A DNA stretch of 64,000 bases from Pseudomonadota bacterium (GCA_023412655.1 JAEYNH010000034.1:7688-71687); one strand, 5' to 3'; positions 20,013-28,607 are shown, counted from the stretch's first letter. Made by a program: numbers and translations. Notes: a model not told the origin generated them from the letters alone.

Positions 20013-20058
20013 TGTTCTGCCACCAAGGCGGGCGAACGCCCGTGAGACCTGCAGAACA
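20013..20058 (+). other. Stem-loop over the leader of the BON-domain gene
   Basis: TGTTCTGC (20013-20020) and GCAGAACA (20051-20058) form a perfect 8-bp stem enclosing a smaller GGGCG/CGCCC hairpin. The downstream arm directly abuts the AGGAGG ribosome binding site of the gene at 20071. It could be the pccB terminator remnant (no T-run) or a translation-control leader. Function is inference. Confidence 0.4.
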
Positions 20059-20070
20059 GGAGGATCCCCT

Positions 20071-21318
20071 ATGGCGGACCGGTGGAGCGAGGAGCGCGAA
20101 CGGCGCTGGCGGGAACGCAACTGGCGCAACGAGGCCTACGGGCGTGGCGGCGACGACCGGCAGGACCAGAGGGCTGACGCGCGCCAGGGCCGGATCTGGC
20201 AGGAAGATCGCAGCTTCGACGACGCCCGCGGCGGCTATGGCTCGGAGAGCGGCTTCAGCAGCCGTGACCGCTTCGAGGCCCGCGTGGAAGGCCGCGACCG
20301 TGACCGGGTGTTCGGCGAACGGGACAGCGGCGTGGAATACAACCGCGAGGGCTCGTCCCCCGGCGGGTATCGCAGCCAGAACCGCTGGAACGACTTCCGG
20401 AGCCGGAGCGGCGGCGAGCCCGAGTGGCAGGATCGCTATTATCAGGGCGTCAGCCCGGCCTATGAACAGGGCGAGTACGACCTGGAGCGCAACCGCGGGC
20501 GCTTCGAAGGCCAGGATTACACTCATGGCGGCCGCTACTACGGCGACGACAGCCGCCAGCGGATCTACCGCAGCGAATACGGCCAGGGCGGCCGCGAGTA
20601 TGGCGATGTGCCCAGGGGCTACGACGCCGATCGCGAACTGGAAGGTCGCTACGCCCGGGAAATGCGCCGGCGCGCGTCCGGCGGGACTGGCGGCTACGAC
20701 TATGAGCGCGGCTATGGCGACGCTGGACGCTCCGAGGCCCGCGGCGGCATCCGCGACTGGGAGCGCGGCCAGGATCGCGACGATTATCGGGGCGGCGGCG
20801 GCTTCCTGCAGCGGGCCAAGAACTGGTTCGGCGAGGCGGTCGACGAGATCCGTCGGGACTTCTCCGGGGACCAGGACCGCTATTCGGGCGACTACACCCG
20901 CGAAGCCCGCTGGGTCGATGATCGCAGCCATCGCGGCCGCGGTCCGCGGGACTACAAGCGCTCGGACGAGCGAATCAGCGACGACGCGCACCAGCGCCTG
21001 ACCGACGACGCCTGGCTCGACGCCTCGAACATCAATGTTGCGGTCTCAGACGGCGAACTCACGCTTTCGGGGACGGTGGAGAGCCGCGAGGCCAAGCACC
21101 GGGCAGAACGCTGCGTCGAGGAAATCGCGGGCGTGCGCCACGTGCAGAACAACCTGCGCGTCGACTCCGGCTCGTTCCTGAGGAGCGCATCGCCGGGCTA
21201 CGGCGACAGTGTGCTGGAGGCCCAGATGCGCAAGGACGCGGGCGACGGCAACGCCAACGGCGGGATCAAGCCCTCCGACGATTCGGCCGCGACGCGCAGC
21301 ACGACGCGGCGCACCTAG
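20071..21318 (+). CDS. Arg/Tyr/Gly-rich protein with C-terminal BON domain
   Basis: This 415-residue protein starts after a strong AGGAGG. Residues 1 to about 295 are extremely hydrophilic and low-complexity, rich in Arg, Gly, Asp, Tyr and Glu, without a signal peptide or membrane segment. A short conserved-looking FLQRAKNWFGEAVDEIRRD stretch precedes a BON domain at about 310-372 (ISDDAHQRLTDDAWLDASNI, VAVSDGELTLSGTVESREAK, AGVRHVQNNLRV). BON domains usually bind phospholipid or act in osmotic stress proteins, but those are normally exported; this one looks cytoplasmic. Function unknown. Confidence 0.75.
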   Translation: MADRWSEERERRWRERNWRNEAYGRGGDDRQDQRADARQGRIWQEDRSFDDARGGYGSESGFSSRDRFEARVEGRDRDRVFGERDSGVEYNREGSSPGGYRSQNRWNDFRSRSGGEPEWQDRYYQGVSPAYEQGEYDLERNRGRFEGQDYTHGGRYYGDDSRQRIYRSEYGQGGREYGDVPRGYDADRELEGRYAREMRRRASGGTGGYDYERGYGDAGRSEARGGIRDWERGQDRDDYRGGGGFLQRAKNWFGEAVDEIRRDFSGDQDRYSGDYTREARWVDDRSHRGRGPRDYKRSDERISDDAHQRLTDDAWLDASNINVAVSDGELTLSGTVESREAKHRAERCVEEIAGVRHVQNNLRVDSGSFLRSASPGYGDSVLEAQMRKDAGDGNANGGIKPSDDSAATRSTTRRT

Positions 21319-21343
21319 GGCTTCCATCGGTCGAAGAAGGTGA

Positions 21344-21374
21344 GGGGCCGCGCACCGCGCGGCCCCTTCGCTTT
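21344..21374. terminator. Terminator between the BON-domain gene and msrB
   Basis: GGGGCCGCG and CGCGGCCCC form a 9-bp perfect stem with a five-base loop, followed by TTCGCTTT. It lies between two convergent genes, 26 bases after the BON-domain stop and 24 bases before the msrB end. Confidence 0.7.
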
Positions 21375-21397
21375 GCGGGCAGGCGCCTGGGTTTGGT

Positions 21398-21895
21398 CTA
21401 TTTCCCGAGAGTGGCCACGAGCGCGGCGTTGTCGCCGCGATGCAGCGGATCGCGCAGCGGCTGGCCGGTGGGCACGAACTCCAGCGACACCGAGTTGATG
21501 CAATAGCGCAGCCGTGTGGGCGGCGGACCGTCTGGGAAGACATGGCCCTGGTGGCTGCCGCACCGGGCGCAGAGCGTCTCGATTCGCACCATGCCGTAGG
21601 AGGTGTCCCGCACGGCCTTCACATGGGTCTCGTCGAAGGGCGCCCAGAACGACGGCCAGCCGGTGCCGCTCTCGAATTTTGTCTGGTGCCGGAAGAGCGG
21701 AAGGGCGCAGAGGCGGCAGCAGTAGAGGCCGTCGTCCTTCTGATCCAGCAGGCCGCCGCAGAACGGGGCCTCGGTCCCGTGGTGCAGGAGGACATCGGCC
21801 TCCTCTCGCGACAGCCCCGCTTCGAGGCCCTTGCGTTCCTCTGCGTGAGGCGGAGAGAGGTCGAAACCGGAAGGGGAGACCGCTGGCGTGCTCAT
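21398..21895 (-). CDS. msrB: Peptide-methionine (R)-S-oxide reductase
   Basis: MsrB reduces the R epimer of methionine sulfoxide in proteins using thioredoxin. The 165-residue protein has two zinc-binding CxxC pairs (CCRLC and CARCG), the substrate motif KFESGTGWPSFWAPF, the GHVFPDGP motif and the catalytic Cys in RYCINSVSLEFVP. I chose ATG 21895; the longer frame upstream overlaps pccA and is not protein-like. It diverges from pccA with a 76-base spacer. Confidence 0.93.
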   Translation of the reverse strand: MSTPAVSPSGFDLSPPHAEERKGLEAGLSREEADVLLHHGTEAPFCGGLLDQKDDGLYCCRLCALPLFRHQTKFESGTGWPSFWAPFDETHVKAVRDTSYGMVRIETLCARCGSHQGHVFPDGPPPTRLRYCINSVSLEFVPTGQPLRDPLHRGDNAALVATLGK

Positions 21896-21971
21896 GCACG
21901 TCAATCTAAGGTCGCCGCTTCGCAAGCGAAAGACGCGAGCGCCCCGGCGCGGACGAAGCCCAAGGGACGGA

Positions 21972-23945
21972 ATGTTTTCGAAGATCCTGATTGCGAACCG
22001 GGGCGAAATCGCCGTCCGGATCATCAAGACCGCCCGCCGGATGGGCATCAAGACGGCGGTCGTCTACTCCGAAGCCGACGCCGACTCGATGGCGGTGGAG
22101 ATGGCCGATGATGCGGTGTTCATCGGACCGCCGCCCGCGGCGCAGAGCTATCTGCTGCAGGATAAGATCGTCGAGGCGGTGCGGCTGACCGGCGCCGAGG
22201 CGATTCATCCTGGCTTCGGCTTCCTCTCCGAGAACGCCAGCTTCGCCCGCAGGCTCGCCGCCGAGAGCATCGTCTTCATCGGCCCCAATCCCAAGGCCAT
22301 CGAGGCCATGGGCGACAAGATCGAGTCCAAGAAGTTCGCGGCCAAGGCGGGGGTCTCCACGGTCCCGGGCCATGTGGGCGAGATCGACGACACCGACCAC
22401 GCCATCCGGATCGCCGAGGAGATCGGCTATCCGGTGATGATCAAGGCCTCCGCCGGCGGCGGCGGCAAGGGCATCCGGGTCGCCTGGAACCGCAAGGACG
22501 TGGAGGAGGGCTTCCCCGCCGTCCGCGCCGAGGCCAAGGCCAGCTTCGGCGACGACCGCATCTTCATCGAGAAGTTCATCGAAAGCCCCCGGCACGTGGA
22601 GATCCAGGTGCTGGGCGACAAGCACGGCAATGTGGTCCACCTGTTCGAGCGCGAGTGCTCGATCCAGCGCCGCAACCAGAAGGTCATCGAGGAGGCGCCA
22701 AGCCCGCTGCTCGACGCCAAGACGCGCCAAGCCATGGGGGAGCAGGCGGTCGCCCTGGCCAAGGCCGTCGGCTACGACAGCGCCGGCACGGTGGAGTTCG
22801 TCGCCGGCCAGGACCGCAGCTTCTTCTTCCTGGAGATGAATACCCGCCTGCAGGTGGAACATCCGGTCACCGAGATGATCACCGGGGTCGATCTCGTGGA
22901 GCAGATGATCCGCGTGGCGGCGGGCGAGAAACTCGCCTTCGGCCAGAAGGACCTCAGGATCGACGGCTGGGCCATCGAGAGCCGGATCTACGCGGAGGAT
23001 CCCTACCGCGGCTTCCTGCCGTCGATCGGCCGCCTGGTGCGTTACGAGCCGCCCGAGGAAGGGCCGGCCGGTGCGGCCGTGGTGCGCAATGACGCGGGGG
23101 TCCGCGAGGGCGACGAGATCTCGATGTTCTACGACCCGATGATTTCCAAGCTGTCCACCTGGGGGAAGACCCGCGAGGCCGCCATCGACGCCATGGGCCG
23201 GGCGCTGGAGGACTTCCACATCGAGGGCGTGGGCCAGAACATCCCATTCCTGGCGGCGGTCATGGACCAGCCCCGGTTCCAGTCGGGCAAGCTCTCCACC
23301 AACTACATCAAGGACGAGTTCCCGGAGGGCTTCCACGGGCTGCCGCCGACCGAGGAGCAGCGGGACATCATGGGGGCGGCCGCCCTGTCGATGCACCGCA
23401 CCCTGCTGGCGCGCACGGCCCCGGCGCAGCTGCGCAACGAGTGGATTGAGGTGATCGGCCACGAGAAGCGGGCCGTCCGCGTGTCGTCCGAAGGCGAGGC
23501 GCTGGTTGTGGAAGGCAAGGGGCGCTCCCACCGTCTCACCGAGGTCGACTGGCGCCCCGGCCGCGCGCTGTTCCGCGCCAAGCTCGACGGCAAGCCTTTC
23601 ACGGTGACGGTGAAGCCCGCCGCCGAAGGCTTCGTCATCCGCCACCGGGCCGCCCAGGCCCATGTGCTGGTGCTGACGCCCCGCTCGGCCGAGCTGCACG
23701 AGAAGCTGCCGCCCAAGAAGGCCGCCGACACCTCGAAGATGGTGCTGTCGCCCATGCCGGGGCTGGTGGTCTCCATCGACGTCGCCGCCGGTCAGGAGGT
23801 CAAGACAGGGGAGGTCGTGGCCGTCCTCGAGGCCATGAAGATGCAGAACATCATCCGCGCCGAGCGGGACGGCACCGTTAAGGCGGTGAACGCCAAGTCC
23901 GGCGACAGCGTCGCGGCCGACGAGGTTCTGGTAGAGTTCGCCTGA
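21972..23945 (+). CDS. pccA: Propionyl-CoA carboxylase alpha (biotin) subunit
   Basis: This 657-residue protein has a biotin carboxylase N-domain (FSKILIANRGEIAVRIIKTA), an ATP-grasp domain (ASAGGGGKGIRVAWN; ECSIQRRNQKVIEEAPS; EMNTRLQVEHPVTEMITG), a BT linker domain and a C-terminal biotinyl domain with EAMKMQN, biotinylated Lys623. I chose ATG 21972, after AAGGGA, where the family starts. With PccB it carboxylates propionyl-CoA from odd-chain fatty acids and Val/Ile/Met/Thr. The alternative, an acetyl- or methylcrotonyl-CoA carboxylase, is less likely given the pccB nearby. Confidence 0.94.
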   Translation: MFSKILIANRGEIAVRIIKTARRMGIKTAVVYSEADADSMAVEMADDAVFIGPPPAAQSYLLQDKIVEAVRLTGAEAIHPGFGFLSENASFARRLAAESIVFIGPNPKAIEAMGDKIESKKFAAKAGVSTVPGHVGEIDDTDHAIRIAEEIGYPVMIKASAGGGGKGIRVAWNRKDVEEGFPAVRAEAKASFGDDRIFIEKFIESPRHVEIQVLGDKHGNVVHLFERECSIQRRNQKVIEEAPSPLLDAKTRQAMGEQAVALAKAVGYDSAGTVEFVAGQDRSFFFLEMNTRLQVEHPVTEMITGVDLVEQMIRVAAGEKLAFGQKDLRIDGWAIESRIYAEDPYRGFLPSIGRLVRYEPPEEGPAGAAVVRNDAGVREGDEISMFYDPMISKLSTWGKTREAAIDAMGRALEDFHIEGVGQNIPFLAAVMDQPRFQSGKLSTNYIKDEFPEGFHGLPPTEEQRDIMGAAALSMHRTLLARTAPAQLRNEWIEVIGHEKRAVRVSSEGEALVVEGKGRSHRLTEVDWRPGRALFRAKLDGKPFTVTVKPAAEGFVIRHRAAQAHVLVLTPRSAELHEKLPPKKAADTSKMVLSPMPGLVVSIDVAAGQEVKTGEVVAVLEAMKMQNIIRAERDGTVKAVNAKSGDSVAADEVLVEFA

Positions 23946-23970
23946 CCAGGGAATCACGGCGGGGCGTCCG

Positions 23971-24369
23971 ATGGGCTTTTCGGAGCTGTTCCTCTCGGCC
24001 AACGGCCGGGCCCCGCGCCTGCCGTCGCTGATCGGGGCGGTGGTGCTGCTGAGCCTCGCCGCCTTCTACGAAGCCTTGGTGGAGGGCGTGCTGCCGCGGC
24101 TTCTGACCGGCTGGCTGGTCTATCCGGCGCTGATCTATTGCGGGGCCTGCGTGCTTTCCAAGCGACTGCATGACCGCGGCCGCTCGGGCTGGTGGGCGGC
24201 CCTGATCCTGCTGTCCATCGCGGCCTGCTGGCCGCATCCGGTGGGCTTCTTCGACTTCCCCTTCTTCCTGGTGCTGGTCTGGGCGGCCGTGGAGCTGGCC
24301 GTGATGCCGGGAGAGCCGGGAGCCAACCGCTTTGGCCTCAATCCGCTGCGGCCGCTGGCGCCGGCCTAG
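23971..24369 (+). CDS. DUF805 family membrane protein
   Basis: This 132-residue protein has about four hydrophobic segments and the DUF805 signature SKRLHDRGRSGWWAALILL after the second one. It begins 25 bases after pccA, so it may be co-transcribed. Family members are small inner-membrane proteins without an agreed role. The gene is convergent with lipB, and an inverted repeat CCGCCG/CGGCGG at the junction may help to end both transcripts. Confidence 0.8.
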   Translation: MGFSELFLSANGRAPRLPSLIGAVVLLSLAAFYEALVEGVLPRLLTGWLVYPALIYCGACVLSKRLHDRGRSGWWAALILLSIAACWPHPVGFFDFPFFLVLVWAAVELAVMPGEPGANRFGLNPLRPLAPA

Positions 24370-24378
24370 CCGCCGCCG

Positions 24379-25101
24379 TCAAAGCGGCGGTTGCGCATCC
24401 CGCACCTCGCCGAACACCGACCGGAAGCTGGCCTTCAAGGCCGCATCGGCCTCGTCCATGGTCACCGGCAGGCCGAGGTCGACCAGGCTCGTGACCCCGT
24501 GCTCCGTCTGGCCGCAGGGCACGATGCCGGAGAAGTGGGCGAGGTCCGGCTCGACGTTCAGGGACACGCCGTGGAACGAGACCCACCTGCGCAGCTTCAC
24601 GCCGATGGCGGCGATCTTGTCCTCGCGGGTTGGCGCGCCGGGCGCCTTGCGCTCCACCCAGACGCCCACGCGCCCTTCGCGCAGCTCGCCGGTGACGTTG
24701 AAGTGGTCCAGGGCTCCGATCACCCAGGCCTCTAGCGCCGCCACGAACGCGCGCACGTCCCGGCGGCGCTTCGTCAGGTCCAGCATGACATAGGCCACCC
24801 GCTGGCCGGGCCCGTGATAGGTGAACTGGCCGCCGCGGCCACTCTGGAAGACCGGGAATCGGTCGGGCTGCAGCAGGTCGTCCGGTTTGGCCGACACGCC
24901 CGCAGTATAGAGCGGCGGGTGTTCCAGCAGCCAGACGAGTTCGCCTGCACCCCCGTCGGCGATCGTCGCGGCCCGGGCCTCCATCGCCGCCACCGCCGCC
25001 GGATAGTCCACCTGGCCCGCCGACACCGCCCAGCCGGCGGGCGTGCCGTCCTGGCGGCCGAAGAGGGGGGCGTCGGTGCTGTTTAACGCGCGATCAAGCA
25101 T
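24379..25101 (-). CDS. lipB: Octanoyl-[acyl-carrier-protein]-protein N-octanoyltransferase
   Basis: LipB moves the octanoyl group from acyl carrier protein to lipoyl domains, the first step of lipoate synthesis. The 240-residue protein carries [35 protein letters not shown], the catalytic Lys region [20 protein letters not shown] and the catalytic Cys in [18 protein letters not shown] took ATG 25101 as start, which fits family length; a start 15 codons upstream is possible. It diverges from the fliN-like gene. Confidence 0.92.
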   Translation of the reverse strand: MLDRALNSTDAPLFGRQDGTPAGWAVSAGQVDYPAAVAAMEARAATIADGGAGELVWLLEHPPLYTAGVSAKPDDLLQPDRFPVFQSGRGGQFTYHGPGQRVAYVMLDLTKRRRDVRAFVAALEAWVIGALDHFNVTGELREGRVGVWVERKAPGAPTREDKIAAIGVKLRRWVSFHGVSLNVEPDLAHFSGIVPCGQTEHGVTSLVDLGLPVTMDEADAALKASFRSVFGEVRDAQPPL

Positions 25102-25169
25102 GTTCCGTCCAATGTGGGCCTCGGGCGCGCGTGGCGCAAAGCCCAAGGTGCTCCGGAGAATCCCGACCC

Positions 25170-25421
25170 GTGTCGCAGGTGAACGCCGTCAACGTCGAGA
25201 TCCAGGTCGTCCTCGGCCGCGCCACGCTGCCGATGGCGCAGCTGCTCCGCATGGGCCGGGGGGCGGTGATTCCCCTGGACGCCACGGTGAACGAGGAAGT
25301 CTGGATCCTGGCGAACAACCATCCGGTGGCCCGGGGCGAGATCCAGATCGCCGACGACAAGATCGCCATCGCGGTGACGCGCGAGGCGAACGTCTACGAT
25401 TATATGGCCGGCGGCGTCTAA
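25170..25421 (+). CDS. fliN: FliN-type SpoA-domain protein, flagellar motor switch
   Basis: This 83-residue protein is a single SpoA (FliN/FliM C-terminal) domain: [60 protein letters not shown]. FliN forms the C-ring base of the flagellar rotor and takes part in switching. I chose GTG 25170 after GGAG at 25154-25157; a GTG three codons later is also possible. It stands alone, away from any other flagellar gene, between lipB and tRNA-Leu. The symbol is by family; a FliN-like paralogue cannot be excluded. Confidence 0.82.
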   Translation: MSQVNAVNVEIQVVLGRATLPMAQLLRMGRGAVIPLDATVNEEVWILANNHPVARGEIQIADDKIAIAVTREANVYDYMAGGV

Positions 25422-25480
25422 GTTACGCGTCGCACTTCACAAAGCATTCGGCGTTTGCTACCTGCCGCGCCTCACCACGA

Positions 25481-25565
25481 GCGGTCGTGGCGGAATTGGT
25501 AGACGCGCAGCGTTGAGGTCGCTGTGGGGCAACCCGTGGAAGTTCGAGTCTTCTCGACCGCACCA
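25481..25565 (+). tRNA. tRNA-Leu (GAG anticodon)
   Basis: An 85-base tRNA with acceptor stem GCGGTCG/CGACCGC, discriminator A and encoded CCA. The D-arm is GGCGGAATTGGTAGACGC, the anticodon arm CAGCG-TTGAGGT-CGCTG gives anticodon GAG, a long class II variable arm follows, and the T-loop is GTTCGAGTC. The long variable arm and anticodon identify leucine, reading CUC and CUU codons. Confidence 0.96.
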
Positions 25566-25707
25566 TCCTGCTTCGCCCATCGGGGCCTGGCGGACTGACG
25601 TGGGCCGGCGGCAGGGGCGGAGGCAGCGCCCCTCGACCACGCCGGTGAATCAGGGTTTTCAACGAGGTACGAGCTAGCCCGTCCGCAACATAGCCAGGGA
25701 GGTCCGC
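25566..25707 (+). other. Spacer between tRNA-Leu and mgtE with a hairpin
   Basis: AGGGGCG (25613-25619) and CGCCCCT (25627-25633) form a 7-bp stem with a seven-base loop, inside a weaker CCGGCG/CGCCGG pairing. No T-run follows, so it is at best a weak terminator for the tRNA. I looked for an M-box-like magnesium riboswitch and see no convincing one. Confidence 0.3.
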
Positions 25708-27138
25708 ATGAGCCGTGAAACGGACGACCTCACTGACCTCAAGGACAAGGCTTTCCTGGAACCGGAAGAAGACCTGGAAGACCTCGCTCTCGGCGAGGAC
25801 TACGCCCTCAACCCCGAATTCGTCTCCAATGTGGTGGACGCCCTGGACCGCGGCGACGCCGAGCGCCTGCGCGAACTGCTGGGGGCCCTGCACCCGGCGG
25901 ACGTGGCGGACCTTATGGGCTTCCTTTCCGCCGACGCGCGGGAAGAGTTGATCCCGCACCTCGACCCCGAGACCCTGGCCGAAATCCTCTCGGAACTGGA
26001 CACCGAGATCCGCGAGGAAGTGCTGGAGCACGTTCCGTCCGCCACCCTGGCCAAGGCCATCGGCGAGATGGATTCCGACGACGCCGTGGACGTGGTCGAC
26101 GACCTCGAGGAGGAGAAGCGCGCCCAGGTGCTGGCGGCCATGCCCGAGGTGGAGAGGGCCGCCATCGAAACCTCGCTGGCCTATGGCGACGAGACCGCCG
26201 GACGCCTCATGCAGCGCGAGGTGGTGGCCGCGCCGCAGTTCTGGACCGTGGGCCAGGCCATCGACCACTTCCGCCGCGAGTCGGAGGACCTGCCCGAGCT
26301 GTTCTTCGACGTCTATGTGGTCGATCCCAGCTATCGCCCGGTGGGCGCGGTGCCGGTGAGCCATCTGCTGCGGGTCAAGCGCGACTCGCCCCTGGCCCAG
26401 ATCATGGAGCCGGTGACGGAAATCCCGGTCGACATGGACCAGGAGGAGGTCGCCTACATCTTCGACAAGTACCACCTGATCTCGGCCCCGGTGGTGGAGC
26501 CGGGCGGGCGGTTGGTGGGCCAGATCACCGTCGACGACATCGTCGGCGTCATCCAGGAGGAGGGCGAGGAAGACATCCTGGCCCTGGCCGGTGTGTCCGA
26601 TGCCGGCCGTGACGCCGGGGTCTGGGGCATCGTGCGCTCGCGGCTGCCGTGGCTACTGGTCAACACCGTCACCGCCGCCCTGGCGGCCAGCGTGATCGGC
26701 GCCTTCGAGGGCGAGATTCAGAAGCTGGCCATCCTCGCGGCCCTGACCCCGATCGTCTCGGCGCTGGGCGGCAACGCCGGCACCCAGACCCTGGCCGTCG
26801 CGGTGCGGGCCCTGGCCAATCGCGAACTGTCCGCCTTCAACGCGATCCGCACAGTCAGCCGCGAGATGGTGGTGGGCCTGGCCAACGGCACGGTGTTGGC
26901 GGTGATCACCGGGGCGGCCCTGTTCGCCATGTTCCACGACCTGCGCCTCAGCCTGGCGTTCGGCCTGTCCATGATCATAACCCTCTTCGTGGCAGGGCTG
27001 GCGGGCGCGGTCGTTCCCCTGGCGCTCGAGCGCATGGGGCGCGACCCGGCCGTTTCCTCGTCGGTCTTCGTCACTTTCGTTACCGACTTCACAGGCTTTT
27101 TCGCCTTCCTGGGACTCGCGGCGCTCATTCTGCTGTAA
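25708..27138 (+). CDS. mgtE: Magnesium transporter MgtE
   Basis: This 476-residue protein has the acidic N-domain (LRELLGALHPADVADLMGFL; DPETLAEILSELDTEIREEV), two CBS domains (about 150-270; IMEPVTEIPVDMDQEEVAYI and GQITVDDIVGVIQEEGEED) and a C-terminal five-helix membrane domain with the family motif LGGNAGTQTLAVAVRAL. The N-domain and CBS domains sense cytosolic Mg2+ and close the channel. The start is preceded by GGGAGG. A sigma-54-like promoter for the next gene begins right after its stop. Confidence 0.94.
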   Translation: MSRETDDLTDLKDKAFLEPEEDLEDLALGEDYALNPEFVSNVVDALDRGDAERLRELLGALHPADVADLMGFLSADAREELIPHLDPETLAEILSELDTEIREEVLEHVPSATLAKAIGEMDSDDAVDVVDDLEEEKRAQVLAAMPEVERAAIETSLAYGDETAGRLMQREVVAAPQFWTVGQAIDHFRRESEDLPELFFDVYVVDPSYRPVGAVPVSHLLRVKRDSPLAQIMEPVTEIPVDMDQEEVAYIFDKYHLISAPVVEPGGRLVGQITVDDIVGVIQEEGEEDILALAGVSDAGRDAGVWGIVRSRLPWLLVNTVTAALAASVIGAFEGEIQKLAILAALTPIVSALGGNAGTQTLAVAVRALANRELSAFNAIRTVSREMVVGLANGTVLAVITGAALFAMFHDLRLSLAFGLSMIITLFVAGLAGAVVPLALERMGRDPAVSSSVFVTFVTDFTGFFAFLGLAALILL

Positions 27139-27139
27139 G

Positions 27140-27155
27140 TGGCCTCAGAGTTGCC
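27140..27155 (+). promoter_or_regulatory. Sigma-54-type promoter upstream of spmX
   Basis: TGGCCTCAGAGTTGCC matches the sigma-54 pattern TGGC-N8-TTGC: GG at 27141-27142 and GC at 27153-27154 are separated by exactly ten bases. It lies two bases after the mgtE stop and about 55 bases before spmX. In Caulobacter crescentus spmX transcription depends on the sigma-54 activator TacA, so position and motif agree with known regulation. The activator site would lie within the mgtE end; I did not identify it. Confidence 0.65.
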
Positions 27156-27210
27156 GCCGAGGTCCCAGGCCTCCACCGGCTGTGTCGATTTGGGTCAAAC
27201 TTCGTAGGCC

Positions 27211-28542
27211 ATGCGTCCGCGCTATCGCGTTTCCCGGAACGCCATCGAGCTGATCAAGCGGTTCGAAGGCTACCGCCGCAAGGCCGCCCGGCTTCCCGAC
27301 GGGCGATGGACGATCGGCTATGGCCACACGCTGACCGCCCGCGAAGGCGCAGAGGTGTCCGAAGAGGATGCCGAGGCCCTGCTTATCTACGACCTGATCG
27401 CCGTGGCCCACGCGGTGAACGAGAACGTCTTCGCGCCGATCACCCAGAACCAGTTCGACGCCCTGGTCAGCTTCGCCTTCAACCTGGGAACCGACGCCTT
27501 CCGGGGCTCGCAGGTGCTGGCGCGCCTGAACGCTGGTGAGACGCTGCAGGCGGCCTGCGCCATGGAGCTTTGGCGGAAGACCGAGTTCCAGGGCGACCGG
27601 ATCGTGCTCGACGCCCTGGTTCGGCGCCGTTCGGCGGAAAAGACCCTGTTCCTGACACCCTCGGGAGACGACTGGCCCACGGCGCCGTCGCCGGTGCTGC
27701 GACCGCTGGTCGATCGGGACGCGGCCGAACTGATCCCTGCGGAGACGCCCACCGAGCTTGTGGCCTCGCTTGAAGGCGAGGTCGTCCGGGTCGGCCGCGA
27801 GGGTAAGCCCGCGGTTGAGCCCGCGCCGCCCACCGAGGAGCCGGGCGCGGCGGTTCGCGCGGCCGCCGAGGCCGTGACCGCCCGCCTGCAGGCCATCTAC
27901 CCCGACGGCGACGCCGAGCCAGCGCCGGAAGCCATCGGGGTCAGGCCCCAGGCCGACTTCGCGCCGCCGGTCAGCGCCGAGATCGAGGTGGCCGAGGAGG
28001 CTGCGCCGGAGCCGGCGCCAGAGTGGGAACCGCAGCCCACGGCCGAGGCCCAGGCAGGCGCCGCGACGGAAGTAGCGGCTGCAGCCTTGCCCGAGCGCGA
28101 ACCAGAGCCCGCGCCCAGGGCCGAGCTGGAGTTCGGGACTCAGCTGCCGGCGGCGCCGGAAGGGCTCGAGGACACCCCGTTCGAGGCGCCGGAGCCGGCC
28201 AATGACGCGCGTCTGGCTGTTGAACCGGAGCCGGATGCTTCGCCCCGGGTGCTGATCGACGACAATGCGGTGCACGAGTTCATCCCCAGCCGGGTGGCGC
28301 CGCTGCCGCGCAAGGCGGAGAATGGCGGCCTGGCGACCGACCTCATCCTCGCGTTGCTGGGCCTGGCCTTCTTCGGCTTCGGCCTGTTCTGGGGCCTGAA
28401 CGCCCGCGGCTCCGCCCCCATCGGGGGCATGGCGAGCCCCTTGCTCGTGGCCTGGATCGCCGGGGTCGCCGGGATCGGTTTCTTCGTCTTCGCCGTGTTC
28501 CGCCTGCTGGAGCGGCTCGGCCGCATGTCGGACCGCGGGTAG
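27211..28542 (+). CDS. spmX: Polar development protein SpmX (muramidase-like, membrane-anchored)
   Basis: SpmX recruits and stimulates the histidine kinase DivJ at the stalked pole in Caulobacter. The 443-residue protein has the same architecture: an N-terminal GH24 phage-lysozyme-like domain (about 1-150; FEGYRRKAARLPDGRWTIGY with Glu19), a long acidic Pro/Ala/Glu-rich linker (about 160-365) and two C-terminal membrane helices (about 376-395 and 409-431). There is no signal peptide. The Asp found nine residues after the catalytic Glu in active lysozymes is Leu28 here, so hydrolysis is doubtful. A sigma-54-like promoter precedes it. Confidence 0.9.
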   Translation: MRPRYRVSRNAIELIKRFEGYRRKAARLPDGRWTIGYGHTLTAREGAEVSEEDAEALLIYDLIAVAHAVNENVFAPITQNQFDALVSFAFNLGTDAFRGSQVLARLNAGETLQAACAMELWRKTEFQGDRIVLDALVRRRSAEKTLFLTPSGDDWPTAPSPVLRPLVDRDAAELIPAETPTELVASLEGEVVRVGREGKPAVEPAPPTEEPGAAVRAAAEAVTARLQAIYPDGDAEPAPEAIGVRPQADFAPPVSAEIEVAEEAAPEPAPEWEPQPTAEAQAGAATEVAAAALPEREPEPAPRAELEFGTQLPAAPEGLEDTPFEAPEPANDARLAVEPEPDASPRVLIDDNAVHEFIPSRVAPLPRKAENGGLATDLILALLGLAFFGFGLFWGLNARGSAPIGGMASPLLVAWIAGVAGIGFFVFAVFRLLERLGRMSDRG

Positions 28543-28607
28543 GACGCCGCGCTGATCTGGCACAGGCGGCGGTCGCGGCCATGGGCGGCGCGTGCTAACC
28601 CAAGGCC

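Noticed and set aside
21906..24002. 698-codon open frame opposite pccA
   Set aside because: Antisense shadow of a biotin carboxylase gene; repetitive His/Asp/Leu composition and no recognisable domain.
25566..25707. Magnesium riboswitch before mgtE
   Set aside because: Only one GC hairpin is visible; no M-box or ykkC-like architecture recognised.
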